Shown here in pieces: positions 33,193 through 44,790 of a stretch of DNA of 64,000 nucleotides. The DNA is from Absidia repens (Eukaryota > Mucoromycota > Mucoromycetes > Mucorales > Cunninghamellaceae): positions 310,001-374,000 of the forward strand of contig MCGE01000035.1 of NCBI GenBank assembly GCA_002105175.1, given 5' to 3'. The position numbers and the translations under genes were made by a program. The notes under the pieces were generated by a model. That model worked only from the letters and a program-made list of their open reading frames with translations. It made no database searches and was not told the DNA's origin. Within the stretch, counting starts at the first letter, position 1. Every line of letters starts with the position of its first letter.

Positions 33193-34402
33193 ATGACCTT
33201 TTGTCTGTAACAAAGTAGTGAGGGAATTGATAAATATATATTTATATAGAGGCAAGATTCTTTATTTCTAACGGTCCATCATGATCTGGAAGTCTGAACA
33301 TTTTTTGGAACTCAAGGAGGGCGGGTGGCCGTGAAGCAAAAAAAAAAAAAAAGAAAAAAAGAAAAAGATAGCAGAATTATTTACGCTCCACCTCACATCA
33401 ATACCACTTTTATTCAGGATTGCCTCATGTCAGAAACTACTAGAAAAGGTCAAGTTACAATAAGCTGGTCAAAATAGGGTAAATTAGTCTAGTATAGTGT
33501 AACGTAGTGTAGTATTAAATATTACTTTCCATTATATTCAACAAATAAATAAAAGCAATTGAACTTCAAATAAAGAGGGTTGAACTAGTAATCAACATGT
33601 CCGTGAATCAATGTTTAACAATAAAAGATATATTTATTGAAGTATCGTATAAACAAAAATAAAACTGGGGAAGATGGTTAACGCTAATCTAATTCGGCGA
33701 GGAGACGAATATAATTGCAAATCTACTATTGAAGACAGACATACATTATGAGAAAAGCTAATGATAACAAGACTAGACATACTTCATACAATGTAGAGAC
33801 AAACTAGCTAAACTAATGACAAGTTTCTATATTATTTTCAAGATGAAGGCTAATCTAATGGATGTTGGAAATCTTGAATCCAAATGAAAGGGTTTCCCCA
33901 TGAATGTTGTCAATCCCTAATCGAAAACCTCTCTAATCTACGCTCTATTCACTAATCCGAGATCACCAATACATCATTGAATTTGGAAGGAAGATGATGT
34001 ACTGAAAAAAAAAAAGAAAAAAGAAAAGTCATCTGAGGCGGAGTGCGAATACTCTAATCGACTTTTCAACCCATATCGAACCCCCTCCCCCTTTAAAAAA
34101 GAATTCAGGAACCAAATTGGAATTGAGAAGCATGGCAGACACTGCTTGACAGAAGGAATATTTCAGATGTACAGAATTATGTTTATTAATTCCCTTACAA
34201 CTGAATAATGAAGTATTATTTATTTCCAAAAAAATAAAAATAAAAAAAAGGTGATGGGTCGTAAAGACGGCAAGGGCTTGTATTTTATTCAAAACAAAGA
34301 TAGGCATCAATGAGTTCGTGCTACGTTGTACTTACAAATATTCACACTCTTTTTTCCGCCATCGTTTTTCAAATCTCTTTCTTCCTTTTTTTCGACTTTC
34401 TC
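32800..34402. other. 3' flank of RNase T2 copy 2
   Basis: Contains a (TC)n microsatellite near 33160-33190, R1 unit D' (33760-34045) and, from about 34216, the unique upstream region of HET-4. Nothing else is seen. Confidence 0.55.
33760..34045 (-). ncRNA. Family R1 unit D': putative short transcript
   Basis: Block-2 copy of unit D, core at 33901-33876. Downstream of the core it is as degenerate as unit D. Confidence 0.4.
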
Positions 34403-36706
34403 ATGACGAAAGAGGGTCATATAAAACAGTTCTCTAAAGGTATATCAGTGCTCTCATGTAAAAAAAAAAAAAAAAAAAAAAATCAAAAAAAAAAATCCAT
34501 TCCATGACATGGCGCCACCGCCCTCCATTTCTTTTGTTCATCTATAGATGATATTCCACCGCAGCAACAACAACAAAAACCCTTCCAAATAGTTCTTGTC
34601 GACATTGAAAAGGCAGCTGATAGAATCATTCATTGTATTGAAAGACCCTTAGACGACAAAGGAGACCCGACAAAAAATATGGCCTATGTGGCATTATCAT
34701 ACCGTTGGGGAGAATTGCAAGAGACGTTGATCGATACTCAAGTAGGGTACATCGCCTCAGTGACATCTTTTCATTTGGAAGATTTTTATGAACTTTGCCT
34801 GATGATGACGCACGAAGCCGATCTCCAGCATATCAAGTATGTGTGGGTGGATGCGATTTGTGTAGATCAAACCAACTACGTGCGACGTAAATCAACCATT
34901 TATCAAATGACCAACATTTACGACCAAGCGAGCTATATTGTAGCCGTTCCCGATCTTCACGCCGCCTACTTGAGAAGAACGCTGATAAAAAATGTCGACA
35001 TCATGGATGGTTCACGGCGTCATGGCGAATACATCTACCATCTTATTCACGGAAACGTCGATCAGCTCGCTATCATTGAAAAAACCTTTCTCGACGACGA
35101 TGCAAAAGTGCCCAACGATCCTGTTTTAAGACAATGGCTCACAAAATACACTGATCATTTCATGGACGGTTTCATGAAATACAAGGGTCACTACGGAAAC
35201 TATGATCCTGTCGAAGCGCTTGATCACATTTACGAAACGAGTCTATCGTCTGTAACATCATCAGCATCAACATCTCCACATTATGTAGATGATAATCATG
35301 ATGACAACAGTGAACCTAAAAGGAAACGCACCAAGACGGAAAGTGAGCCAAACGGCGATCATGCGTCTTTTGAAAAGTTGCATCACTGCGCCAATGTCGA
35401 TTGTCCATTGAATTTCTTTGATCGCCAGTCAGATGGATCGATACCCTACATGATCAATCACGTGGACCGAACGGATCATCGTCCATGGAAGCAATTGATC
35501 CACGACAGGAGCACCAGTATTCGACAGTCCATGGAATTCTTAACAGATCTTATCGTGGATTGGTCGTCTCGTGTATGGGTCATCAGTGAATATCACCTTG
35601 CCAAAAAGAAAAACAACCTGAAATTTTGGTTTACTCAATTAATGCCTGACACAGACAAGATCTTATCCATCTGCTGCAGCCATCACAAGGGATTCCTCTT
35701 TTTTAAATTTGACTTTGATGGTCCTTCAGCTGTTATCTTAAACACAAAGGACGATCTGTTTTCAACCCCGGACGTCACGGCGGAAACGAGATCGTCCTCG
35801 TCCAACCCTGTCTATCTCAAATTACACCATACCTTGATGCGACAACTCAATCGGCAAACCTTTTTAGAAATGATACTGAAATCCAATGCCAGCAAAAATG
35901 GTAAGCCTGCTTTCTTATTTTATTTTTATTTTTTTTTATTTTCAGAAATTGGTAGTCAACTACATTTTTATATATTGATAGAGGATCGATTTTACAGTAT
36001 TTTGCCCTTGTCGGAGTATCAAAGAGAGCTCGTCAACAAAAACGCTGTGGATCAATGGAATATCAATACACTATTATCGGTCAAATTGAAACTGTTTGAG
36101 TTCATGACAACCAGGGACAAGTTGAATCTTCTTTTTATGTCGTGTAACAAATCAACGTCTAACATAGGCAGGGTGCTACCAACGTTTGCAACGTCAACTA
36201 TCTCTTCGGCAACGCCCAGTGACTATCTGACGCCAGAAGATGATGATGATGACAATTTCCCATGTAATTTTGATTTGGCGAACGATGCCACCATTCTATT
36301 TCATCAACCCAACAATGACACTAATGACCGGTATTATTATCTCAATGTAAAACCAATGGAGTATTATAAGATGGCGAGTACCAGAGAATGGTTTTCTTAT
36401 AGAAGACGTCTCAGGGTAGCGTTACTCAAACGTCTTCAAATTCATGATGACGACAACGACGCCACCGATGCTTCTTCTTCTACTCCTATTGATGTTCTAT
36501 GTATTCCTTTGTACGGTGAAAAAACAATCTCGAATGCTCATCGTCGTGATAAAACCCTTGATAATCATTATATTATATTAGTGGGAAATTTTATAAAAAA
36601 TAAATGGGTACTAGATTGGTGGAGACGCTACTTCAATCTTGCGGATGCTAACGATTGGACGCATCACTATTTTAGTAGCGAAGGTCCTGGCTTTTGTATC
36701 TATTGA
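34403..36706 (+). CDS. HET-4: HET-domain protein
   Basis: Exons 34403-34439 (37 nt, MTKEGHIKQFSK), 34548-35900 and 35982-36706 give 704 residues. A glutamine run (QQQQQ) precedes KPFQIVLVDIEKAAD. The HET blocks are VALSYRWGELQE near residue 60, YVWVDAICVDQTNYVRRKS near 115, NIYDQASYIVAVPDL, and SSRVWVISEYHLAKKKN near 320. PKRKRTK around residue 225 resembles a nuclear localisation signal. The C-terminus is GPGFCIY. Intron 2 (35901-35981, 81 nt) lies at the same position as the intron of HET-6 and is absent from HET-1, -2, -3 and -5. Introns have GTATAT and GTAAGC donors. No mini-exon array is present. It faces HET-5. Confidence 0.9.
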
Positions 36707-37845
36707 TTAATTCATCCATATTAAATCAATAAATAATGAAAACTTCTTTTCTTTTTTTTTTTCAATATCGGTCTAGTGTACTTCCATTCACAGAGTAATG
36801 ATGTTCATTTTTTTTATAAATATATAATTTGATCAATACAAAAATAGAAATTCCGGGCCCCTCCCGTTTTAAAATGAACATCAACTTTCAACGTGATCAA
36901 AATGGTGGTCTGTTTTCTCATGATTGCAATAGCACCATTCGATCAACATCAGCAGTATGGTGCTTCCCTCTTCTTTTTTGCAGCAACCAACACCGTGCAA
37001 CAGCTGCAGTATCGTGAATTGCTCTTTCATATCATAGCAAAGTTGCCTTACCTGCCGAATAAACTGATCTTTGTTGAAAATATAATTTAGTTTTTAAAAA
37101 TCTTTAGTAAATATCGACTAAGAAAAAAAAAAAGCAAATAAGCAGCCGTGCTGATGCTGTCGTCTAGTTTTTCACACACACACACTCACACACACACACA
37201 CACACACACAATTTTTTAGACAAGCCCATACAGTATACATTCATTAGGTGGAGTACAGAGCTCGTCGTCTGGGATGTCAATTTACCAGCAGACGAGAGTG
37301 GTTTACTCTTTTTTTTTTTTTTAACGCAGACCCGCCCATTCCGACAAAACATTGAAATGCATGAGAGAGAGGCAATTAATGTTAAGAAAGACAACACATA
37401 TTTTATTCAAACGTAGATATAAAACGATGAAAACTAAATTCAAAGCTAAACTGTTGACGGTTTCATAATAATAATCAAAGATGAAGTTAATGATGGTCCT
37501 CAGATCTTGAATCCGAAATGAAAGAGTTTCCCCATGCATGCTTGTCATCCCTGATCTGAAACCCCCTTCTAAACTAGTTCTGTCACTAATCTAAGTCCAA
37601 CAAAATCCCATAGCGGCCACAATGATGAAGAAGAAAGAAAAAGAAAAAAAAAAAAACGAAAAAAAGGAAGAGCGAAAATAAAATCCTAGTAATTCCACGT
37701 GGGCGGGATTTGAACTATACTTCCTGTAGTCAGTCCACTCCCTGAGAAATTCTAAGAAAAAGTGAAATGAAAAACAAGCATAGAGCTTCTTGTGTTTATT
37801 GATGTATCATTAAGATGTTATAAAAAAAAAAAAGATACTACCGGA
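36707..37845. other. Convergent intergenic region between HET-4 and HET-5
   Basis: HET-4 AATAAA signal near 36727, a (CA)n microsatellite at 37172-37209, R1 unit E, and the AATAAA of HET-5 (plus-strand TTTATT at 37795-37800). No gene seen. Confidence 0.6.
37385..37712 (-). ncRNA. Family R1 unit E: putative short transcript with promoter box
   Basis: On the minus strand TCAAATCCCGCCCACGTG (37713-37696), a pyrimidine tract, GGACTTAGATTAGTGACAG, AACTAGTTTAGAAGGG, the core ATGGGGAAACTCTTTCATTT (37535-37516), and GAATAAAATATGTG near 37409-37396. In this copy the core opens a longer frame (75 codons) rich in Ile, Leu and Val; the other copies do not support it. Confidence 0.5.
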
Positions 37846-40005
37846 TCAATATATATTAAACCCAGCATTGCTGGTATCATCACGACTGTAATGATGAACC
37901 CAGTCGGAGGAATCAGTGGGAGAACAGGCCAAGGTACATTTATCAAACACCCATTTATTTTTGTCGACATTGCCAATGAGTTGAATCCAAAAGACGGAGG
38001 TGGTGGTGGGTTGAGAAGAATCACTACTACTAGCGCCAAGGGCAAGATGAGGAATAGCGATGACATCCAGTCTATCCTCACCATTCAACTGAAGACGCCT
38101 GCAGAGGGTTGTCTTTTCCAAAGAAAAGCTTGACACGCGTCTTTATGATGATGCTGATCGGTATGCACGTAGTATTCCAATGGTTTCAGGTGAAGAGAAT
38201 ACAAGTCATCGACGTAATGGAGCGTAATGGTGGTGTCATCGGTCAAGTCAAAATTGAAGGCCAAGGATTGATTAGCATCCTCCTCTTCCGTACTAAAACA
38301 GTCAGACGACGAGGGCCAATAAATGGTAGGGGTTGCAAACGTCGGTAAGATCAGCGTCAAGTCACGTTCCTTTCGGTAGCAGGATAAAAACACAAGCGTC
38401 AATTTGTCCTTTGTATCCATCCATTCATACAGTTTCAATTTGACCGAAAGTAAGGTATGGATTTCCCCCTTGACCACCACGAATTCCTTGCTGGTGAGTC
38501 TGTGTTTGTATTTTTGGGACAGTGGAAGGACGGCATAGTACCGATCCTCGGCTCGACTGGCTTTGGATTTCAATATCATTTCCAAAAACGTTTGTTCATT
38601 CAATTGACGAACCATGGTTTGATGGAATTTCAAATACACGGGATCGGATGCCGAGATTTTCCAGGATCGTGGGGATGTGATGGCGTTTTGAAAGTCAGCA
38701 TGCGAAGGGTCATTGAAATCAAAGTCAAAAAACGTGAATGTGTTGTCATTGTCGTCCTCCACAAACATATGGTGCATTTCTTTGATGGAGCCAGGGATGA
38801 GTTGAACAAACCAATATTTGAGCGCGTTTTTTTTCTTTTTCGCAATGTTGAATTCGCTGATCACCCAAGCACGAGACGACCAATCCGTGACAAGATCAGA
38901 CAAAAAACTCATGGTTTGTTGAATAATCTGGCCTCGGTCATAAATCTGTTGCTTCCATTCCCGATTTCGTCCACTTCGCACAGTCGTTTCTTCATGGGTT
39001 CCCTTTTTCGAATGCTTCTTACTATTGGAGGAGGGTTTCCCATGACGGCCACCATGAATAAATGAAACAAAAGGACATGTTGCTTTATTGCAATTGTGCA
39101 AACGTTGAATTTCTCCAAGGATACCATCATCTTTTTCACTGGTTGCTTTGTCGAAAGGAGAAGGATGGGCATCGTTGATATCGGAGTTGTTGTTGTGTGC
39201 TACTTGAGTCGATTCGTAAATGTGATCCAGGATTTCCTCGGGATTATAGTCATAATGATGTTCTCTGAATGTGGTAAATCCTTCGGTAAAGTAATTGGTA
39301 TATTTTGTCAACAGTCGTCTTAATGCTGGGTCTTTTGGAACACCATAAAAATCGAGTCGTTCATCCTCCAAAGCCATGAGCGCATCCATCTTTTTGTGAA
39401 GCAAATAATAAATATCTTTGCGAAAAGGAGCGGCACGTTGAATGGTTTTTCGATATATGGTGGAGGTGTTCTTCAGATATTGCAAATGGAGATCAGGCAC
39501 CGCCACCACAAACGTAGCATGTTCATAGATGTTGGTCATTTGATGAATGGTGGCTTTGCGTTTTTCATAGTTGGTCTGATCGACACAGATCGCATCCACC
39601 CACACATAGTCAATCGAGCGGAGATCGGATTCCAAAGTCATCACACGACACATTTGGCAAAAGTCTTCCAAACGGAACGAGGTGACCGTCGCTGTATAAC
39701 CCACATCCGTGTCCACCATTTTTTCTTGTAATTCGCCCCAACGATATGATAACGCGACAAATTTCACATCGTCGGTGAGTGGCAATTCAACGCAGTGGAT
39801 TCGACCATTGGCAGCTTTGTTAATATCGACAAGAACAATGTGGAAAGGTCTTTGTTGTTCCTGAGATAGCTCTGTATTCAAAAAAAAAAAAAAAAAAAAA
39901 AAAATCTCAACGAATGATTTTTTTTTTTTCATTGTCGTTGTTCTTCTTTGGGGGCAATAATAATTTACCTTTAAAACTCTGTTCCACTTGCTCGTCTATT
40001 GTCAT
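37846..40005 (-). pseudogene. HET-5: HET-domain gene frameshifted near the 3' end
   Basis: Exon 1 is 40005-39969 (37 nt, MTIDEQVEQSFK) with a GTAAAT donor; exon 2 starts at 39871 after TACAG. The frame is open to a stop at 38085, giving 607 residues with VALSYRWGELQEKMVD, YVWVDAICVDQTNYEKRKA and SSRAWVISEFNIAKKKK. A shift in a short homopolymer at 38119-38131 moves the last 95 or so codons into another frame, which stays open to 37846 and ends NAGFNIY, the family's C-terminal signature. No splice sites explain the shift. The HET domain itself is intact, so a truncated protein is possible; an assembly error in the homopolymer is the alternative. No mid-gene intron and no mini-exons. Confidence 0.7.
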
Positions 40006-40689
40006 GACGATGATGATGAATGGGTGGAAAAAAAAAGACGAAAAGGAAAAAGGGGAAATTGTAATCGGGAAAAAATACTTCTTCACACTAATGTGACGTT
40101 TGAGGGGCAGAGGAGTTGAAAGTTTAAAATTGACTCATAAGAAAAAGGATGTGCGCTGATGAGTTTGTACTACACAACTGTGGCGCATCCAGTTTTCTAC
40201 TGATAATTAAAATTTATTTTTACACACACATACATATGTGCATGAATGCAATTTATCAAAGGACGACGGAGACAATCAATCAGAGGAATGACTTCTGTGT
40301 GTATAAATAACAATGAGAAATGACTCAGTGATAGTAATGAAGAGAAAGATGGTTGTACTAAGAGCTAGTAACACAAAAATGGAGGATACCAATCAAGATT
40401 AAATCATGCCATCGACAAAGGAATGAAAATAATATTACCTTTTTTCTTTTTTGGTGCCAAAACTCATATGTGGTCAACTTCCTTTTTTTTTTAACAAAAA
40501 CAAAAAAAAAAAAATAGCCTCCAGGTAATCATTCAAAAGTTAGTTGAATGGAGAGGGCCTGGAAAAAAAGCTGTACGTAGACGTCCTTTTTTTTTTATTT
40601 TTTTTTTTTAAAAAAAATCCTGGTTTGCGTCTTATTGTCATTCAGGTCACACACTCACTACGGCAGCGAGCTTCCAATTCGGATGGCGG
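40006..40689. other. Upstream region of HET-5
   Basis: AT-rich. A GATGAGTTTGTACTAC segment near 40158 resembles one near 34310 (upstream of HET-4) and an inverted one near 54000 (upstream of HET-6), a possible shared promoter element. No gene seen. Confidence 0.45.
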
Positions 40690-40805
40690 ATTACAGTCGA
40701 GAAAGTTAGGTTGGGTCAGGTTAGTTGAAAATGGGTCAAACGCCGCAAAAGTGGGTAGTGAAAGCCGGCCAGGGTGGGTGAAAACAGGTCAATCACCTTT
40801 AAATT
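40690..40805 (+). repeat. Short-repeat cluster (GGGTCA/GGTTAG type), left arm
   Basis: Degenerate repeats of GGGTCAGGTTAGTTGAAAA, with units of about 19 bp. An inverted, longer cluster of the same repeat lies at 44095-44260, so the two arms face each other about 3.3 kb apart. A (TA)n run of about 40 bp follows at 40854-40894. Confidence 0.6.
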
Positions 40806-40849
40806 CGCTGTTAATACCATTTTGGTTTGACTATGACATAGGATCCTAT

Positions 40850-40896
<47 letters not shown>

Positions 40897-40964
40897 CAAA
40901 ATAATCTAGACAAAATGTGCATAAAAACCATTATTTTATTTCATAAAAAAAGACACACTAGAGT

Positions 40965-41683
40965 CTTGGGCAGTTTCATCAATCCGTCATTTAAATACTT
41001 GTCATCCACCGCTTTTCCGACTTCACAAGGTCCCAGTTCATAGATGCCAATTTTGAATAGGATATCCAGCTTTGCACCCCATGGCCTTTCGCGCCCCCTT
41101 TTTTTTCCAATGAATCCAGTGACCTGTCTCCATGTCTTCCCAGTGCGACAGCCACGCTGCACCGTTCGCTCCAGCCATTGCTCTGATATCATGATGACTA
41201 AAAGCACGATAGACAAATAACCCAATGTTGTGCAAGAGATCGGATTCGGAAGTAGTCCATGGATATCCAAAACATCCGTTACGTAGGAAAAGTTCGGCAG
41301 TTTTTCATCAGGCTTTCCTTCATCCACTTCTTGTCCAGTTCATCGATTGGATGGTGTTTTTGAGCATCGGCGAATTGATATAATTCAACAGCATTTGTCC
41401 ATGATTTATCATACAGTGACATGTATTGATCCAGTTCCGGGGGCAGGTCTGCTAGGCGCTTTCTTTCATAACTCGTCAATTCCAGAATTTCAGCAGCTGT
41501 AAAAATAAATTTTCCCATCTCTGATCCGTTGGGGTCCATTATCAGAGAATGTGCAGGATATTCGTCAGAGGATTCTTCAACCAATTTCTTCATCTGGTCG
41601 TCCACCACAGTTCCTGTTGACAACGTCCACTTTTCCGAGGGCGGGATTTTGTTATCATTCGCTAGTGCCCTTTTCTTTTTCAA
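40965..41683 (-). pseudogene. Frameshifted hypothetical protein gene, 3' truncated
   Basis: The minus strand can be followed through three frames: 41683 to about 41300 (MKKKRALANDNKIPPSEKW, ELTSYERKRLADLPPELDQY), then LPNFSYVTDVLDIHGLLPN, then LLHNIGLFVYRAFSHHDIR, and finally RPWGAKLDILFKIGIYELG with CEVGKAVDDKYLNDGLMKLP. The last segment resembles a hypothetical-protein family that I recall as common in Mucorales; I cannot assign a domain or function. At least two frameshifts and an abrupt 3' end mark it as dead. Confidence 0.55.
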
Positions 41684-42454
41684 AATCCGATCGTTTATAG
41701 CTTGAAGTTGATGTTGTTATGCTGGATTTTCGAGGCCTTTTTACATCCAAAGATGCCTTTACCATTGTCCATGCTTGTTGCAAGTCCGGAGACGCGTTAC
41801 CAATAAACTTGTTGTTACGGCTAAATTGGGTGTGAAACTTGTAACAGAGTAGGTTTTTATATTTTTTTGGGTTGAATAGGATGTCTTGAGTTATCCTTTA
41901 GTATAGCTTTTGCTTGTTTAGAGCTTGAAAATAAATTTGTACCTTAGGCGGCATTTGATGAGCACCAGAACTTTTATAGATAAAGCCCAACTGTAGAGAA
42001 AGTTTATAAAACATAAACTTGGAAAAGTAAAATAAAATAAAAAAAGAAAAGTATTGACCTTTGTTGGTTCAATAAAAATAAGTGTATAACACACAGTAAA
42101 AATAAAAAAGGACTTGTAGTCAAAAATAAAAGGAGGTTTCTATGATCCAATAGAAACAGTAGATAATTTGGTGGTATAATAGCCTTTGTACTGAGCTTTA
42201 TTTAATATATTGGGAAAACTTGAAAAAACTAAAGAAAAAATAAAAAGGATAATAAAAAAAGGTGGGATATTTATACTAAAAAAATAAAGAGTGGTCGAAA
42301 GCAAGAAGTGGTCAAAGTATAGGGGTCGTTCGAGTTCACCATCGACGGTGTGGTTCGAGACCAAACTTTAATTCGAGCATGATGTGGTTCAAGGTCAGAA
42401 ATGGTCAGAAGTCAGCAGGTGGTCAGAGGTCAGGGGGTGGTCAGAGGGCGATCC
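41684..42454. other. Intergenic
   Basis: AT-rich, no gene. A run of GGTCAGA-type short repeats lies at 42388-42450. Confidence 0.5.
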
Positions 42455-43304
42455 TCGACATTGTAGCCCATGTTTCAGCGACAACTTTTAATTCTCCTTT
42501 TTCAATCTCCCCTAAAAACGTTCGTATCCTTCCCGTTGTAGTTGTCACAAATAGTCGGTTTCAAATCTATGAGCACATCTTTCCAGTTGATTTCTTTGTT
42601 ATCATTGGCAACATTCATGATTGACGAAGCAATTTCTGAACTTGTCAAATAGAAAACAGTATATTAGTAAGTATTTGAGTCCATATTTTTTTTCTTGATC
42701 TAAAAGAGAATTTTACTTACCATCCCGGTATTGAATTGCTTGTGCGTCCATATCTTTATTTGGGTTTTTAAATCGGTGATAATATCCGTGTAAAGTATTA
42801 CGGTTGGTTTGTTGACTGGGAAAAAAAAAAAAGATGCACTTGCCGAGAATATTATATTGGAAGTCCGTGCAGAAGGATATCTTCAACTCGATCGCCACAG
42901 AGCCTACACTAATAGCGATTCGTATATCATATCGTTCAACACAGGCACATCTAACACTCAATTTTTTTTTTAAAAAAGAAAAAGAAAAAGAAAAAGAAAA
43001 AGAAAAAGAAAACTGTTGAACAGAAAACTTGAAATTTTCCCCTTTCAATTTCAAGTTTAAATACATATACCTCGAGACCATGATCTTTTCGGTTCATGAT
43101 ACTTTGTGATAAATACAGTGCTGTTGACCCTCTCTGATTTGCACCAAGTGCCCTGAAATTTTTACCGAGGAACAACAATGCCCCTGAGACATTTATAATT
43201 TCAACCACCCAAATCCAAATCCCATTCCACCACAACAAACATCTAAGCCTACACACGAATTCCATCCCATCAAATTCACCGAATACAACAAGCATCATAA
43301 TCAT
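42455..43304 (-). pseudogene. Decayed multi-exon gene of unknown function
   Basis: Protein-like segments on the minus strand: FRALGANQRGSTALYLSQSI ending at a GTATATG donor near 43075; an exon-like stretch with VGSVAIELKISFCTDFQYNI; YYHRFKNPNKDMDAQAIQYR ending at GTAAGT (42716); and, after a TACTAAT branch site, SEIASSIMNVANDNKEINW (from about 42640). The tail GEIEKGELKVVAETWATM is one frame off. The intron near 42970-43015 contains seven copies of a CTTTTT hexamer. Phases do not fit throughout, so it is probably broken. Family not recognised. Confidence 0.4.
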
Positions 43305-43567
43305 CTCCTAACCACTCCCATCATACCAGCATTTCAATAAACCAAAACAAAACATTCGATTTTTCAAAAAGTCCATCAGAGATTTTATTTCAAAGCATAA
43401 ATGTAAGACATATTCTAACACTACAAACTAATCTACAACGAATAATCAAGTCCCACTTGGCTTCAAAGCAATAAAGCTTCTACTAACAGGAATAACCACG
43501 AGAAGGTGGAGACCATCTATTCCCAGCCTCCAGACCCCAACATGTTGACGACTTTCAACCACCTTGC
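43305..43567. other. Intergenic
   Basis: No gene. An AAATAAAATC segment on the minus strand (43386-43397) could be a 3' signal of something to the right. Confidence 0.35.
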
Positions 43568-43886
43568 TACCGTCAGAACTTCAAAGAGCATCTTCAACAA
43601 GCACCAAGGTGATTCATAGCACTAGAGAAATGACACCCAACACTTTATACTACTTTGTTACCGTCAGAACTTCAAAGAGCATCTTCAACAAGCACCAAGG
43701 TGTATAAAGTCCCCCAGATCCCAAAGTGCCATTATCCCACCGCCATGCTGCAAGCCAGAACTACCCAGTAGAGGTAGCCTCCTCAACAGGCACCATAACG
43801 GCCAAAGTACCCAAGACGCCAACATGACTCCCTATTACCTGTACCGTCAGAACTTCAAAGAGCATCTTCAACAAGCACCAAGGCAA
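43568..43886 (+). repeat. Tandem repeat, period about 91 bp, with a 44-bp conserved core
   Basis: The core, beginning TACCGTCAGAACTTCAAAGA and ending GCACCAAGG, is perfect at 43568, 43659 and 43842, and degenerate near 43750, so the spacing is 91-92 bp. The spacers between cores have diverged much more than the cores. The core reads YRQNFKEHLQQAPR in one frame, but the spacers do not keep that frame. Confidence 0.7.
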
Positions 43887-44094
43887 CAAAGAGCGTTAAA
43901 AAAAAATTTGTTTTTACAATTTTTTTTTTTGTTTCTATAAAAAATATCTTATGCTGTCGGATATTCGTCATTGCTTTCTCATCGGGTAAACGTTTACACA
44001 TCCAGTAAAAACACTCTGAAAGTTTGTTTGTTTTTTTTTGCATCAAAAAGTCTGGTTGTGGACACAGTCTAGAACAAAGAAAGAAAAAGTAGGG

Positions 44095-44260
44095 TAACTC
44101 ATTTTCACCCGCCCTGACCCACTTTCACTAACCTGATCTACTTTCACCGACCTGACCCACTTTCACAAGCTTGACCCACTTTTGCGGAGTTGACCCATAT
44201 TGAGAATGGTGAACCATTTTCAACTAACCTGACCCAACCTAACTTTCTCGACTGTAATAA
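44095..44260 (-). repeat. Short-repeat cluster (TTTCAC/ACCTGACCCA type), right arm
   Basis: About eight degenerate units of CCTGACCCACTTTCAC, inverted relative to 40690-40805. The end CAACCTAACTTTCTCGACTG matches the start of the left arm in reverse complement. Confidence 0.6.
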
Positions 44261-44328
44261 AACGAAAAAAAAAGGCTTGATTTTGGTTGGACAGGAACGA
44301 GGAGCGATTTGCCTCAAACTTTCTTGGT

Positions 44329-44790
44329 TTTTTTTTTTAGTAAAATGTCATTTATCACAATAAAGACCTGGAATCACGTCGTGATGAGAGGTGCCCAGTG
44401 AGAGGGTATGAATAGTTGAATATAAAAGTAAGATGTAGGGAAAGGATAACTTTGTTAGACACTGACAGGTGGAAATACAAGATGGGGGAAACTATACTAG
44501 AGGGGTGGGGTAATCTCAAGAGACAAGAGCAAATCATCCTATTGGTTTACAAAGTGCGGGTGGCAGAAGCTGCTGGGAAGTTAAGAGAGAGGCGGAGACG
44601 GGTTTTGATGATAGATGAGGGAGGAAAAGGAAGGTTGTCAAAAGTATGTGCCCAGTGTGCCAATCCAGATGGCATGGAGCGTCAGACCCAGGAATTGTTG
44701 CCAGCGGTGATAGGGTAAAGTGATGATATCGGGAGAAGTGCGAAAGAAAAGGAGACTATACCCGATTTTATCAGGATCAAAAGGTTGGGT
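44329..44790 (-). mobile_element. LINE relic (3' end)
   Basis: Related to the 3' end of the LINE at 54264. It has a poly(A) tail remnant (T-run on plus, 44329-44338), then AATAAA-containing 3' UTR sequence (TCACAATAAAGACC on plus) and degraded codons matching the LINE's last region (for example AHWAHTFD for AHWAHHFD). Heavily mutated. Confidence 0.6.

Larger units (their letters stand above)
30170..34215 (+). repeat. Duplicated block, copy 2 (111-aa gene plus RNase T2)
   Basis: Direct repeat of 19735-23735. Gene order, intron positions and spacers are conserved. A 40-base poly(A) run at 30324-30363 replaces 11 A of copy 1. HET-4 follows directly downstream. Confidence 0.85.

Noticed and set aside
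37321..37548. 75-codon frame in R1 unit E as a protein gene
   Set aside because: Other R1 units stop after about 12-26 codons or are frameshifted, so the longer frame is not conserved.
38457..39065. 202-codon plus-strand frame inside HET-5
   Set aside because: It is the shadow of the HET-5 coding exon on the opposite strand.
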